Shown in pieces: positions 36,547-45,102 of a DNA stretch of 64,000 nucleotides. The stretch covers positions 39,913 through 103,912 of the forward strand of contig NZ_CP047640.1 of assembly GCF_011046025.1 (NCBI RefSeq), read 5' to 3'. Below the pieces are notes generated by a model, which saw only the letters and a program-made list of their open reading frames with translations, searched no databases and was not told the DNA's origin. Made by a program: the position numbers and the translations under genes. Position 1 is the first letter of the stretch, and each line of letters opens with the position of its first letter. Source of the stretch: Proteus sp. ZN5 (GTDB taxonomy: Bacteria; Pseudomonadota; Gammaproteobacteria; Enterobacterales; Enterobacteriaceae).

Positions 36547-36805
36547 GCGCCATCAACGCCGAAAAGAAATCACTCAAAATGCTCAAAATGAATCAGCTAA
36601 AGCGCCCCCTTTAGAATCAAAAGCTGAAAAGATAAAGGGCATGAAAGAGCGCCGCAGGCAGTCTGTCCTTGAGGCACGAGTAACGGCAAAACCGGCGGAT
36701 GATATGGGTCATGCCCCCGATATGCCTGAGTTTGACAAACGCAATGACGAAAAAAGAAAGAATGTCGTCTCTCTGTTAAAGCGCAAGAAAGGTGAGTCTA
36801 AATGA
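36521..36805 (+). pseudogene. Out-of-frame tnsB C-terminal tail
   Basis: A basic, lysine- and arginine-rich 94-codon frame (AKPTAKSVERHQRRKEI ... KRKNVVSLLKRKKGESK) without its own start. It is in the +1 frame relative to tnsB and ends TGA at 36803-36805, overlapping the tnsC ATG at 36802. It has the composition of TnsB tails. Confidence 0.7.
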
Positions 36806-38262
36806 ATAGAGCAACTGCCGTTTATCAAAGAGCAATTCTGCCTGAGCATTGTGGTAACCCTCTAATCGAGGCTCTTCCTCCTAAATTATGTGATAGCGAG
36901 TTGGCAGAAAAACTGAGCTACTACCCCTCTTGTCACTATGAAGAGACACAGTTGGATCCGTTAGAAAGGGTTGAATATGTATCTCGCCTCAGAGAATTAA
37001 GACAGCCATTGCCTGTTTACTTAGAGGTTTTTCGGGCTGTTGAAATGGCGATAAAGGAAGGTTATTCAGCGAAGAATCCTTTGTCGCCAACCACGATGAA
37101 CTTTCTACATTATTCGGGAGAGGAACGTCCAGACATAGAACCTGTCACGGGATACTTTAAGCCAAAAGGCTCTGGCATTACCGTGATTGGAGAAAGTGGA
37201 GTGGGAAAAACCTGTATGCTGGAGCAAGTTCTGGGGTGCTTTCCAGATACAGTGGAGCATTCATATTACGAAAACAAACTGCTTCCCCTGCGTCAAGTTG
37301 TATGGATAAAGGTCGACTGTCCTGATGACTCAAGTGTAAAGGGACTTTGCTATCGGATACTTGAAGAACTTGACCGAAAACTGGGCATACCACAGACGAA
37401 ACCAGCAAGCACCATCGCAGCTTTGATCAGTCAAATTGAAGCAAAGATGAAATCGAGCTTTTTGGGTATTCTCGTCATTGATGAGATGCAAAACCTCAAT
37501 CTAGCAAAAGCGGGAGGCGCAGATAGATTAATTGGTTTTTTGCACAATCTCGTCAATAACCTCGGTATTCCCCTTCTGTTCTGTGCCAACCCTCCGTTCA
37601 ACAACCTGCTAAGCAAAACACTCAAAGCAGCGCGTCGTGCAGAAAGCAGTGGATACTTTGATGTCGAGTTGATGAAAAATGATGAAGAATGGGAGCTGTT
37701 TATCGAGGAGCTTTGGCAGTTGCAATGGACAAATGTTCCCACACCTTTGACTGATGAGCTAAGCGATACATTGTTTGATTTGTCAGTCGGCAATATGGAT
37801 TTAGCGGTAAGGATATATCAGGCGACGCAACGGGCGCTAATAGGCAGTGATGATGAGGTGTTGACTCCAAGTGCTTTGAGATATGGCGCAAGTATTGTTA
37901 TCCGCTTATCGAAACCAGCAGTAGATAAAATCAAACGAGACAGCAAAATTTCGGTGCTCAAACGGCGCAGTGAGTCTTCAGAACCAAAGGCTCCTGTAAC
38001 GTCAGCTAACGAAAGTGCAGGTAAACCTAAGCCTCAGTTGACAACCTCAAAAGGAAAACTAGTCACCATTCCAGGCGATTTAACCAAAGCACATCACCCT
38101 GAATTTTCTGAGCGAGTAATTGAGCTAAAGAATCTGGATAACCTTTATGAGGAGATTAAAGACTTTGACCTTTTCCAGAGAGCATCGGATGCGAAGAACC
38201 CGCTTGAAATACTGAAAAAAGCAGGCGTTCTATGTGATGACCCTCTGGAGATATTCAAGTAA
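36802..38262 (+). CDS. tnsC: TnsC-like AAA+ transposition regulator
   Basis: A 486-residue ATPase linking target selectors of the TniQ family to TnsA/B. Walker A GESGVGKTCMLE near 129-140 and Walker B GILVIDEMQNL near 223-233 are intact. The N-terminal region (about 1-110) and a C-terminal tail with charged helices fit TnsC proteins. Its ATG overlaps the TGA of the shifted tnsB tail. Followed after 12 nt by tniQ. Confidence 0.87.
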   Translation: MNRATAVYQRAILPEHCGNPLIEALPPKLCDSELAEKLSYYPSCHYEETQLDPLERVEYVSRLRELRQPLPVYLEVFRAVEMAIKEGYSAKNPLSPTTMNFLHYSGEERPDIEPVTGYFKPKGSGITVIGESGVGKTCMLEQVLGCFPDTVEHSYYENKLLPLRQVVWIKVDCPDDSSVKGLCYRILEELDRKLGIPQTKPASTIAALISQIEAKMKSSFLGILVIDEMQNLNLAKAGGADRLIGFLHNLVNNLGIPLLFCANPPFNNLLSKTLKAARRAESSGYFDVELMKNDEEWELFIEELWQLQWTNVPTPLTDELSDTLFDLSVGNMDLAVRIYQATQRALIGSDDEVLTPSALRYGASIVIRLSKPAVDKIKRDSKISVLKRRSESSEPKAPVTSANESAGKPKPQLTTSKGKLVTIPGDLTKAHHPEFSERVIELKNLDNLYEEIKDFDLFQRASDAKNPLEILKKAGVLCDDPLEIFK

Positions 38263-38274
38263 GTTTCGTGGAAT

Positions 38275-39684
38275 ATGGAACTGCCACCGGCTTTTCCAGA
38301 TGAGCTCCTTCTAGGGCGCTTGATGCGCCACATCATATTGACAGGCGAGCCGGCGTGTTCGTTTAGTTCACGGGTATTCGGCTCCAGTCGTTTGTCTCTG
38401 CATCCTTTCCTGACAGCAGGCATATCGCGAATCGCTGAAATGTCCGGTGAAAATGCGGATAACCTGTTGGTCAGACAAACCCTTGCACCTCTGTTCTTCT
38501 TTTACTTACCTAAACATGCGAACGCACTCAAAGAGAACTTGCTCCGAGGAGATGGCGCCAAAGCCCTTCGCCATAGTCAGTTACCTTCTTTTGGCTGTGG
38601 CGGATCTTTACACTTAAAATGGTGCCCACGTTGCGTTGAGCTAGACATCCATGAACGAGGTGTTGCCTATTGGCATCGAGCACATCAAGTTCCCGGTGTA
38701 ACAGCATGTTGGTTGCACCAAATACGACTTATGTCTACTGAGTTAAAAGCAAGGCAGCGGTTAAATGAAGGGTTGCCGACAGTGGTGCATTGTGATGCTC
38801 AAGCAGCGTCTGCGATGGAGATCGAGGTTGCGATATTCGGTTTCGGCCTTCTAGCCCAACTAGAGAGAACGAAACCTGGCTTTGATTTGGAGGAGAGATA
38901 CCGCTCACGACTCAATGAGCTTGGGTTTATCACTCCCAATGGGAGCGTTCGAAGGAAGGAACTAATGAAGGTGTTTTCATCTGATTTGGCTATGTACCCC
39001 ATGAAGGGGTCTCTGTTTCCTCGTCACCAAACTGATTATCACTACATTTCAGAATTGCTAGCAGCAGGAAAAAACTGCCACCCGTTTAGGCATCTCTTAC
39101 TCGGAGCATGGTTGTTTAACTCTGCGAATAAGATGTTTCAACACACTGCACCGATTGAAGAGGTTAGCCTACATCAACCAAAAGGTTCAACGAAGGGAGC
39201 GGTTGAGCAGCGTTGCTTGAGTCTACTCAGAGAAGGTGACTCTCTTGCTGCGGTTTACAGAAAGACAGGTAAAAGCCGATGCTATTTAAAGCGTTTGGCA
39301 ACAATGCATGGAATCAAACTAAATTTGAGACCAAAACAGTTAAATGAGAAGCTCAAACAGAGAATCATCAGGCTCGCTCGATTAGGTGTGCACCGACGGA
39401 AAATCTCTCAAGTTTGCCGGATCGGAATTGGTTCAATTGAACAAGTGATCGCCAGTGTTTCTGGGTTAGTTGAATGGCGAAAACAATGTCATTGGGAGTC
39501 GAAAAGGCGTTGCTGTCGAGTTCAGATTCAACGATACAGGCAAAGATATCCTGATGCTCTACGTAGTGATATTAAGGCTGACTGTAATGCGGCGTTTTTC
39601 TGGCTTTATGCAAATGACAGGGAATGGTTAGAGAATTCGCTTCCCAGACCTACCAGACCTTGTGGGCCCAGTAGGTTGGTATAG
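38275..39684 (+). CDS. tniQ: TniQ/TnsD-family target selector
   Basis: A 469-residue protein with the TniQ N-terminal pattern (FPDELLLGRLMRHIILTG), zinc-finger residues KWCPRCVELDIHERGVAYWH then CWLHQ, and a C-terminal part (about 300-440) rich in HTH-like helices (YRKTGKSRCYLKRLATMHGI). TnsD-type members bind a specific chromosomal site and recruit TnsC. Length is intermediate between short TniQ and full TnsD. No Cas genes are nearby, so a DNA-binding targeting route is expected. Confidence 0.82.
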   Translation: MELPPAFPDELLLGRLMRHIILTGEPACSFSSRVFGSSRLSLHPFLTAGISRIAEMSGENADNLLVRQTLAPLFFFYLPKHANALKENLLRGDGAKALRHSQLPSFGCGGSLHLKWCPRCVELDIHERGVAYWHRAHQVPGVTACWLHQIRLMSTELKARQRLNEGLPTVVHCDAQAASAMEIEVAIFGFGLLAQLERTKPGFDLEERYRSRLNELGFITPNGSVRRKELMKVFSSDLAMYPMKGSLFPRHQTDYHYISELLAAGKNCHPFRHLLLGAWLFNSANKMFQHTAPIEEVSLHQPKGSTKGAVEQRCLSLLREGDSLAAVYRKTGKSRCYLKRLATMHGIKLNLRPKQLNEKLKQRIIRLARLGVHRRKISQVCRIGIGSIEQVIASVSGLVEWRKQCHWESKRRCCRVQIQRYRQRYPDALRSDIKADCNAAFFWLYANDREWLENSLPRPTRPCGPSRLV

Positions 39685-39685
39685 A

Positions 39686-40615
39686 CTACTGCTTTTTGAA
39701 TTCGGCTATAAGCGCATCCGTATCGACCAGCATATTCCCTTCCATGCGCTCTCTGGATGCCTTGTAAAGCCATTCAAAGATTGGCGTTGCTGACTGTCTG
39801 AAATTTTGCCAGTACCTCATGTGCTGCTCGGTGAATAGCTCCACCTCTGTGAAGTTTAGCTTGTCAGATAGAAGGTTTAACCATGTGTTATGACTGTCAT
39901 TTGTTAACTGCTCGGCAATTTTCATACTCTGTTTGTTCATAAGCAATTCGTCGATAACAACCGCAATGATGGGTGTGAAAGGCCCAATTACAAAGACAAC
40001 GGACTCCGGTATGGTTTGTTCTAGAAAGATCGAAACGCTAAAAGGAGCTAGGACACAAGTGAATAAACAAACCCATAGCAAATACTGGTAGCGTTTTCGA
40101 AGCTCACTTTCCCAAGCAAAGGTTGAGTAGGTCGCTACTAACTTAGCCACAGGATATGGCACACTGCTCAAGTTTGATGACCACCAAGTCTCCAGTTGCC
40201 CTCGATCTTGAGGGGCTTGTCTCTCTCGATTCGTACTTAATTCAGCAACTCGACTTTTCGGAAGCTCTAAGAGTGATGGCTTTGTACCTACCTCCATGGT
40301 TAGATGATCATGCAAACGTTGGATAGTGCATCCAAGAGATTGCCATTTTGAGACAATGTACTTGCCAAAGGTGCTTATCAGAACGAATGCCAGTAGAGGC
40401 GCAGCCGTCAAATATGAGGGGTCAAATGGTGTTTTGTGACCAGAAAAAACATAGATAGAAACGCCAGTCTGAACAACTGCCAGTAGCAGTGCTAAAGCCC
40501 AAATACAAGCCTTCCAGAACTTTGCACGATCGTAGGCGTATCGGAATGCCAATCCTGCCTCAACAGCAGGGATTGTTTTTTGATTTGCTACAACACAACT
40601 CATAGGGTTATCCAT
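39686..40615 (-). CDS. CBASS four-transmembrane effector (S-4TM type)
   Basis: About 309 residues with four membrane segments in two pairs (ACIWALALLLAVVQTGVSIY, YLTAAPLLAFVLISTFGKYI, YLLWVCLFTCVLAPFSVSIF, VVFVIGPFTPIIAVVIDELL) separated by a cytoplasmic helical domain. This matches S-4TM effectors that pair with CD-NTases and are thought to open membranes on cyclic-nucleotide binding. The start (MDNPMSCVVANQ, 40615) overlaps the CD-NTase stop by 8 nt; a longer frame exists. Convergent with tniQ, 1 nt between stops. Confidence 0.75.
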   Translation of the reverse strand: MDNPMSCVVANQKTIPAVEAGLAFRYAYDRAKFWKACIWALALLLAVVQTGVSIYVFSGHKTPFDPSYLTAAPLLAFVLISTFGKYIVSKWQSLGCTIQRLHDHLTMEVGTKPSLLELPKSRVAELSTNRERQAPQDRGQLETWWSSNLSSVPYPVAKLVATYSTFAWESELRKRYQYLLWVCLFTCVLAPFSVSIFLEQTIPESVVFVIGPFTPIIAVVIDELLMNKQSMKIAEQLTNDSHNTWLNLLSDKLNFTEVELFTEQHMRYWQNFRQSATPIFEWLYKASRERMEGNMLVDTDALIAEFKKQ

Positions 40616-41597
40616 ATTGTGGGAAGTCATTACCAAATACCTTACGCCACTCTCCAATTGCTTTTTTGTGATCGCCTGTGACCTCAAACTCTCGAGCTGC
40701 TAGTGCTGTATTGAAATCTGATTCCGCTTTTTGCGAAATTTTCGTCTTTTCGTCCCAAGAGAGTGTATTCAGGTTTCCCTGGATTTCTTTAGGGTCATTG
40801 ACGTCCCACCAAATGTTGCTTTTTATGTACTGAAGAATGTTAATGACATTGAGATCGACGAACGGGCTTGCTTCACCTTTTTCCTCAAAGTAATTAAGCA
40901 CTAAATTCTCTAGAAGATAAGATGACATTGACGGCATCGTAGCTCTGCGTTGCCAATACTTTATTGCTCGGATCGCGTTAAGGACATGGCCACCACATTG
41001 CTGATTGATGTCGGAGACGCGTTGGCGATCTAGTCTAGGGTCTGTTTTTATCCAGTTTCCCGCCCCATCAGGAATGATATAGAAGGTCTTTCCTTGGGCA
41101 TCCTCGGAAGTGAAAAACGCCGGAACAATATCAAAGTTCCAGTCATAGCTAGAGAGCTTGAGAGTCGCTGCATTCTGGTTGCGATGTGTCTCTGCCTTGT
41201 CGTACTGGCTCAGATCAGCCAATTTGCTAACAAAGTGATTGATGATCTTACGCGAATTGAGTCGATATGAACTGTCATGGCGAAAGTTCTTATACTCAGG
41301 GGATTCAGTCGGCGTATTGATATACACAGTGCCGTCCAAGCTCTCTTCCCAAGTACATCCATTCGCTGACAGAGTGAAAATCATATCAATATCATCCAAG
41401 GGACGAATTTTGGTTCTTCTCGCAAAAGAACCAAAATTGACGTCTTTGTCGCTGTATAGCGGAAAGAAATCAGTTAATCCTTTTACTTGTCTTTTCAAAT
41501 AATCTCGACTAGACCGCGCAGTGATCGTTTTCTTACTATCAAGATTGACGCTGTCGGCCATAAACTGGTTAAACGCAGAATTTACAGTTGTTGGCAT
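40608..41597 (-). CDS. CBASS cyclic-oligonucleotide synthase (CD-NTase)
   Basis: A 329-residue protein with the nucleotidyltransferase signature GSFARRTKIRPLDDIDMIF (GS and DxD, about residues 56-74) and the third acidic residue in WNFDIVPAFF near 151. C-terminal helical domain follows. On phage sensing it would make a cyclic nucleotide activating the adjacent membrane effector. A two-gene type I CBASS layout without ubiquitin-like or HORMA accessory genes. Divergent from the restriction operon across a region with two matching operators. Confidence 0.85.
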   Translation of the reverse strand: MPTTVNSAFNQFMADSVNLDSKKTITARSSRDYLKRQVKGLTDFFPLYSDKDVNFGSFARRTKIRPLDDIDMIFTLSANGCTWEESLDGTVYINTPTESPEYKNFRHDSSYRLNSRKIINHFVSKLADLSQYDKAETHRNQNAATLKLSSYDWNFDIVPAFFTSEDAQGKTFYIIPDGAGNWIKTDPRLDRQRVSDINQQCGGHVLNAIRAIKYWQRRATMPSMSSYLLENLVLNYFEEKGEASPFVDLNVINILQYIKSNIWWDVNDPKEIQGNLNTLSWDEKTKISQKAESDFNTALAAREFEVTGDHKKAIGEWRKVFGNDFPQYG

Positions 41598-41617
41598 ATT
41601 CCCTCCATATTTTTAAT

Positions 41618-41636
41618 GCATCAAATATAATGATGC
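41618..41636. promoter_or_regulatory. Operator site 1 between CBASS and restriction operons
   Basis: GCATCA (41618-41623), 7-nt spacer, TGATGC (41631-41636). Lies 20 nt upstream of the CD-NTase start and matches site 2 in arms and spacer length. Confidence 0.6.
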
Positions 41637-41656
41637 GTTCTTTTTTCTAGATTACG

Positions 41657-41685
41657 TTGACTTTTCGAAAGGTGTCAATCATTAT
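41657..41685 (+). promoter_or_regulatory. Sigma70-like promoter of the restriction operon
   Basis: TTGACT (41657-41662), 17-bp spacer, CATTAT (41680-41685). Transcription would begin at about 41692, inside operator site 2. Confidence 0.6.
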
Positions 41686-41690
41686 TTGTT

Positions 41691-41709
41691 GCATCATTCA
41701 CTGTGATGC
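41691..41709. promoter_or_regulatory. Operator site 2 between CBASS and restriction operons
   Basis: GCATCA, 7-nt spacer, TGATGC, extended to TTGCATCA/TGATGCAA (41689-41711). It overlaps the predicted transcription start of the restriction operon, so binding there should repress. Confidence 0.6.
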
Positions 41710-41717
41710 AATTTGCC

Positions 41718-42317
41718 ATGATGGTTAAGTTAGAAGAAATCGCCACAATCAGAGCGGGTCATCCTTTTAGGGGAGCGATCCAGGAAGTTGATAACGGAAA
41801 TGGCTATGTTATCCAGACACGTGATCTCGCTGATGACGGCCAAATTGCCTGGGAAAAGTTGGTTCAGACCAACGTCTCTGGACGAAAAGAGCCGGAATGG
41901 TTGAAAGCGGGTGACGTAATTTTTGCTGCCCGAGGTATCAAGAATCTTGCATCAGCGATATCTGGAGAAATGCTAGACCAGCTTGAGCTACCAGCCGTTT
42001 GTTCGCCACACTATTTTCAGATCCGTCTCGCTCAGAACGTGAAACTACTGCCAGAGTTTCTGGCTTGGCAACTCAATCAGTTGCCTGCACAGCGTCATTT
42101 TCAGCAGTCTGCGGAAGGTTCAGCACAAGTGAGTATTCGACGAACTGTTCTAGAGCAAACACCTGTGATGATTCCCCCGCCTGAGACGCAACGCAGAGTG
42201 CTTGCGCTTAGCCAAAGCGCGACCAGAGAAGAGCAGATATATCAGCAATTAATCGAGCTAAGGCGTGCAGAAATGCAGGCTATCGCGAATCAAGTTTTAA
42301 CCGGAAAAATAAAATAA
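41718..42317 (+). CDS. Half-length type I specificity subunit (single TRD)
   Basis: About 199 residues, half the length of normal HsdS. One target-recognition domain (LEEIATIRAGHPFRGAI ... SIRRTVLEQTPVMIPPPETQ) is followed by a single conserved helix repeat ending MQAIANQVLTGKIK. Such half subunits can act as dimers or exchange with full HsdS. The ATG at 41718 or 41721 has no clear ribosome site and lies just after operator site 2. Ten nt precede hsdM, so it is part of the operon. Confidence 0.75.
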   Translation: MMVKLEEIATIRAGHPFRGAIQEVDNGNGYVIQTRDLADDGQIAWEKLVQTNVSGRKEPEWLKAGDVIFAARGIKNLASAISGEMLDQLELPAVCSPHYFQIRLAQNVKLLPEFLAWQLNQLPAQRHFQQSAEGSAQVSIRRTVLEQTPVMIPPPETQRRVLALSQSATREEQIYQQLIELRRAEMQAIANQVLTGKIK

Positions 42318-42327
42318 GAGATAAACA

Positions 42328-43845
42328 ATGCCAAATACCCCAATCAACCAAGATGAAATCAACAAAGCCGTCTGGTCGGCGTGCGATACCTTCCGTGGCA
42401 CCGTAGATCCATCCATCTACAAAGACTTCATCTTGACCATGCTGTTCTTAAAATACATCTCAGATGTACGCCAAGACAAAGTAGAAGAACTCACCACTCA
42501 GTTCGGTGACAACAAAGATATGGTTGAAGCCATGCTTGCCAGCCAATCATTCAAAATTCCCGCAGGTTCAACATTCTGGGATTTGTATGAAGCACGTAAT
42601 ACCGCAGGTAACGGTACTCGCATTGACCAAGCGCTGCACGCGATTGAAGAAGCCAACGGCACCAAGTTAAAAGGCGTGTTCCAAGACATCAGCTTCAACA
42701 CCGATAAACTGGGTGATGAGAAGCAAAAGAACGACATTCTACGCCACCTATTGGAAGACTTTGGTAAGCCAACCCTAAACCTGCGCCCTAGCCGTGTTGG
42801 TTCGCTGGATGTGATTGGTAACGCCTACGAATACCTGATCAAACATTTTGCCGCAGGCAGCGGAAAATCGGCAGGTGAATTCTATACCCCGCCAGAGGTG
42901 TCGGATCTGCTTTCTATCATCTTAGAGCCACAACAAGGCGACAGCATTTGTGACCCTGCTTGTGGTTCAGGTTCACTATTGATGAAGTGTGGTAAGCAAG
43001 TTCAAAAGAATTTTGGCGGTTCTAAGCAATACGCCCTGTTTGGTCAAGAAGCCATTGGCTCTACATGGTCATTGGCAAAAATGAACATGTTCCTGCATGG
43101 TGAAGACAACCACCGTATTGAATGGGGCGATACCATTCGTAACCCTAAACTGCAAGATAGCAACGGTGGCTTACTACACTTTGACGTAGTAACCGCAAAC
43201 CCACCGTTCTCGTTAGATAAATGGGGACATGAAGACGCAGAAAGCGATCACTTTGGTCGTTTCCGCCGTGGTGTGCCACCAAAAACCAAAGGCGACTACG
43301 CTTTCATCTCGCACATGATCGAAACCCTAAAGCCAGAGACTGGTCGTATGGGTGTAGTTGTGCCACATGGTGTGCTATTCCGTGCATCAAGTGAGGGCAA
43401 AATCCGCCAACAATTGATTGAAGAAAACTTGCTAGATGCAGTGATCGGTTTACCTGAAAAACTGTTCTTTGGTACGGGTATTCCTGCTGCGATCTTGATC
43501 TTCAAGAAGAAGAAAGACACCAATGATGTGATGTTCATCGATGCTTCGCGTGAATTTAAGTCAGGCAAAAACCAGAACGTACTGACACAAGAGAACATCG
43601 ACAAGATCGTGAAGACTTACCGTAGCGGCGACAACGTGGATAAGTACGCGTATGTGGCAACCCTCGATGAGATCCGCGAGAACGACTACAACCTGAACAT
43701 TCCTCGCTACGTGGATACGTTTGAAGAAGAAGCGGAAATCGATTTGATGGCAGTACGTAATGAGCGTTTGGCGCTACAAACTGAACTTGCTGACCTAGAA
43801 GCAGAAATGGCAGGCTACCTAGAGGAGTTGGGTTATGGTGCCTAA
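42328..43845 (+). CDS. hsdM: Type I restriction-modification methyltransferase subunit
   Basis: A 505-residue adenine methyltransferase: N-terminal helical HsdM domain (1-135), SAM motif I DPACGSGSLLMK near 210 and catalytic NPPF in VVTANPPFSLDKWG near 289. It methylates the recognition sequence with HsdS. The SD sequence AAGAGATAA lies upstream of ATG. It overlaps hsdS by 11 nt. Confidence 0.95.
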   Translation: MPNTPINQDEINKAVWSACDTFRGTVDPSIYKDFILTMLFLKYISDVRQDKVEELTTQFGDNKDMVEAMLASQSFKIPAGSTFWDLYEARNTAGNGTRIDQALHAIEEANGTKLKGVFQDISFNTDKLGDEKQKNDILRHLLEDFGKPTLNLRPSRVGSLDVIGNAYEYLIKHFAAGSGKSAGEFYTPPEVSDLLSIILEPQQGDSICDPACGSGSLLMKCGKQVQKNFGGSKQYALFGQEAIGSTWSLAKMNMFLHGEDNHRIEWGDTIRNPKLQDSNGGLLHFDVVTANPPFSLDKWGHEDAESDHFGRFRRGVPPKTKGDYAFISHMIETLKPETGRMGVVVPHGVLFRASSEGKIRQQLIEENLLDAVIGLPEKLFFGTGIPAAILIFKKKKDTNDVMFIDASREFKSGKNQNVLTQENIDKIVKTYRSGDNVDKYAYVATLDEIRENDYNLNIPRYVDTFEEEAEIDLMAVRNERLALQTELADLEAEMAGYLEELGYGA

Positions 43846-45022
43846 TGGGTGGCAAAAAGTTAACCTTAAAAGTTTGCTTTCTACAACAATAAAAAACGGG
43901 TATTCCCCAAATGCTGTAGAACAAGAAACAGGATATGTTGTTCTTGGTCTTGGTGCGTTAACCGACAATAAACTTGATGCAAGAAATATCAAAAATGTAG
44001 AAGCAACAGAGCAGGTACTGAAGTCCCAACTTAGCCACGGTGATTTCTTAATAAGTCGCTCAAATACACCAGATAAAGTTGGTCGTTCTTGCATGTTCCG
44101 AGGAGAGGTAGCGAATTGTTCTTATCCTGACCTTATGATGAAGTTTCGTGCCAATGAGGTTTTTATTGAACCTGTATTTTTAGAAATTTATCTTCAATCA
44201 TCACGTACAAGACAATATTTCCAAAACTGTGCCGCTGGGAGCAGTAGCTCCATGGTGAAGATTACTAAGTCTGTTGTCGAGAAGGCTCCAGTTCTGCTCC
44301 CACCACTCCTAGAACAACGCAAAATTGCCCAAATCCTTTCTACATGGGATCGCGGGATTGCAACCACAGAAAAGCTGATTGATGTCAGCAAGCAGCAGAA
44401 AAAAGCCTTAATGCAGCACCTGTTGACGGGTAAGAAGCGTTTGATTGATCCTGAAACGGGTAAAGCGTTTGAGGGGGAGTGGGAAGAGGTTAAGTTAACA
44501 GAATTGTGCAAAATTGGAACAGGTAAGAAAGATGCAAATCATGGCTCTTCAAGCGGCAAATATCCTTTTTTCACTTGTGCAAAACGACCAATTTTGAGTT
44601 CTTCTTATTCCTATGATTTTGAAGCACTATTAATAGCTGGCAATGGCGTCATAGGTACAACTCACTATTACAAGGGCAAATTTGAAGCTTATCAACGAAC
44701 TTACATTCTTAGTGAGTTTAGAGCTGTATTCGTAGCTTATTTACACCATTGGATAAACTTTTACTTGAAGAGAGATGTAGACCGAGAAAAGCAACATGGA
44801 GCAATGCCATATATCAAAGTAGGAATGCTGCAAAACTTTAAAGTTAAGTTGGGTAGTTATTCTGAACAACAAAAAATCGCCTCAGTTCTCACTTCTGCCG
44901 ACAAAGAAGTCGAGTTATTAGAAGCCAAGCTTGCACACTTCAAGCAAGAGAAAAAGGCGTTGATGCAGCAGTTGTTGACAGGAAAAAGAAGAGTCAAAGT
45001 TGCTGAAACCGAAGCCGCTTAA
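43835..45022 (+). CDS. hsdS: Type I specificity subunit, two TRDs
   Basis: A 395-residue protein with two recognition domains separated by conserved repeats: the first ends KKALMQHLLTGKKRLIDPE near residue 195-215 and the second ends KKALMQQLLTGKRR near 385. Determines the bipartite DNA target. It starts inside the last codons of hsdM, suggesting translational coupling. This operon therefore carries three TRDs in total with the upstream half subunit. Confidence 0.92.
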   Translation: MVPNGWQKVNLKSLLSTTIKNGYSPNAVEQETGYVVLGLGALTDNKLDARNIKNVEATEQVLKSQLSHGDFLISRSNTPDKVGRSCMFRGEVANCSYPDLMMKFRANEVFIEPVFLEIYLQSSRTRQYFQNCAAGSSSSMVKITKSVVEKAPVLLPPLLEQRKIAQILSTWDRGIATTEKLIDVSKQQKKALMQHLLTGKKRLIDPETGKAFEGEWEEVKLTELCKIGTGKKDANHGSSSGKYPFFTCAKRPILSSSYSYDFEALLIAGNGVIGTTHYYKGKFEAYQRTYILSEFRAVFVAYLHHWINFYLKRDVDREKQHGAMPYIKVGMLQNFKVKLGSYSEQQKIASVLTSADKEVELLEAKLAHFKQEKKALMQQLLTGKRRVKVAETEAA

Positions 45023-45047
45023 CTAACGCATCTTTTGACGACCGATA

Positions 45048-45070
45048 CAGGGCTTGTTTAGCAAGCCCTG
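45048..45070. other. Hairpin between hsdS and hsdR
   Basis: Perfect 9-bp arms CAGGGCTTG and CAAGCCCTG with a 5-nt loop. There is no T-run after it, so it is more likely an attenuating or RNA-stabilising hairpin than a full terminator. It could lower hsdR expression relative to hsdM/S. Confidence 0.55.
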
Positions 45071-45102
45071 ATTAACAATAAGAACAATGTCATAGGCTAA
45101 GT

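Noticed and set aside
33852..39684. CRISPR-associated transposon (CAST)
   Set aside because: tnsA, tnsB, tnsC and tniQ are present, but no cas5/6/7/8, cas12k or CRISPR repeats were seen; it is treated as a Tn7-like element with protein-directed targeting.
45048..45070. Hairpin between hsdS and hsdR as a full terminator
   Set aside because: No T-run follows and the operon clearly continues; reported as a hairpin only.
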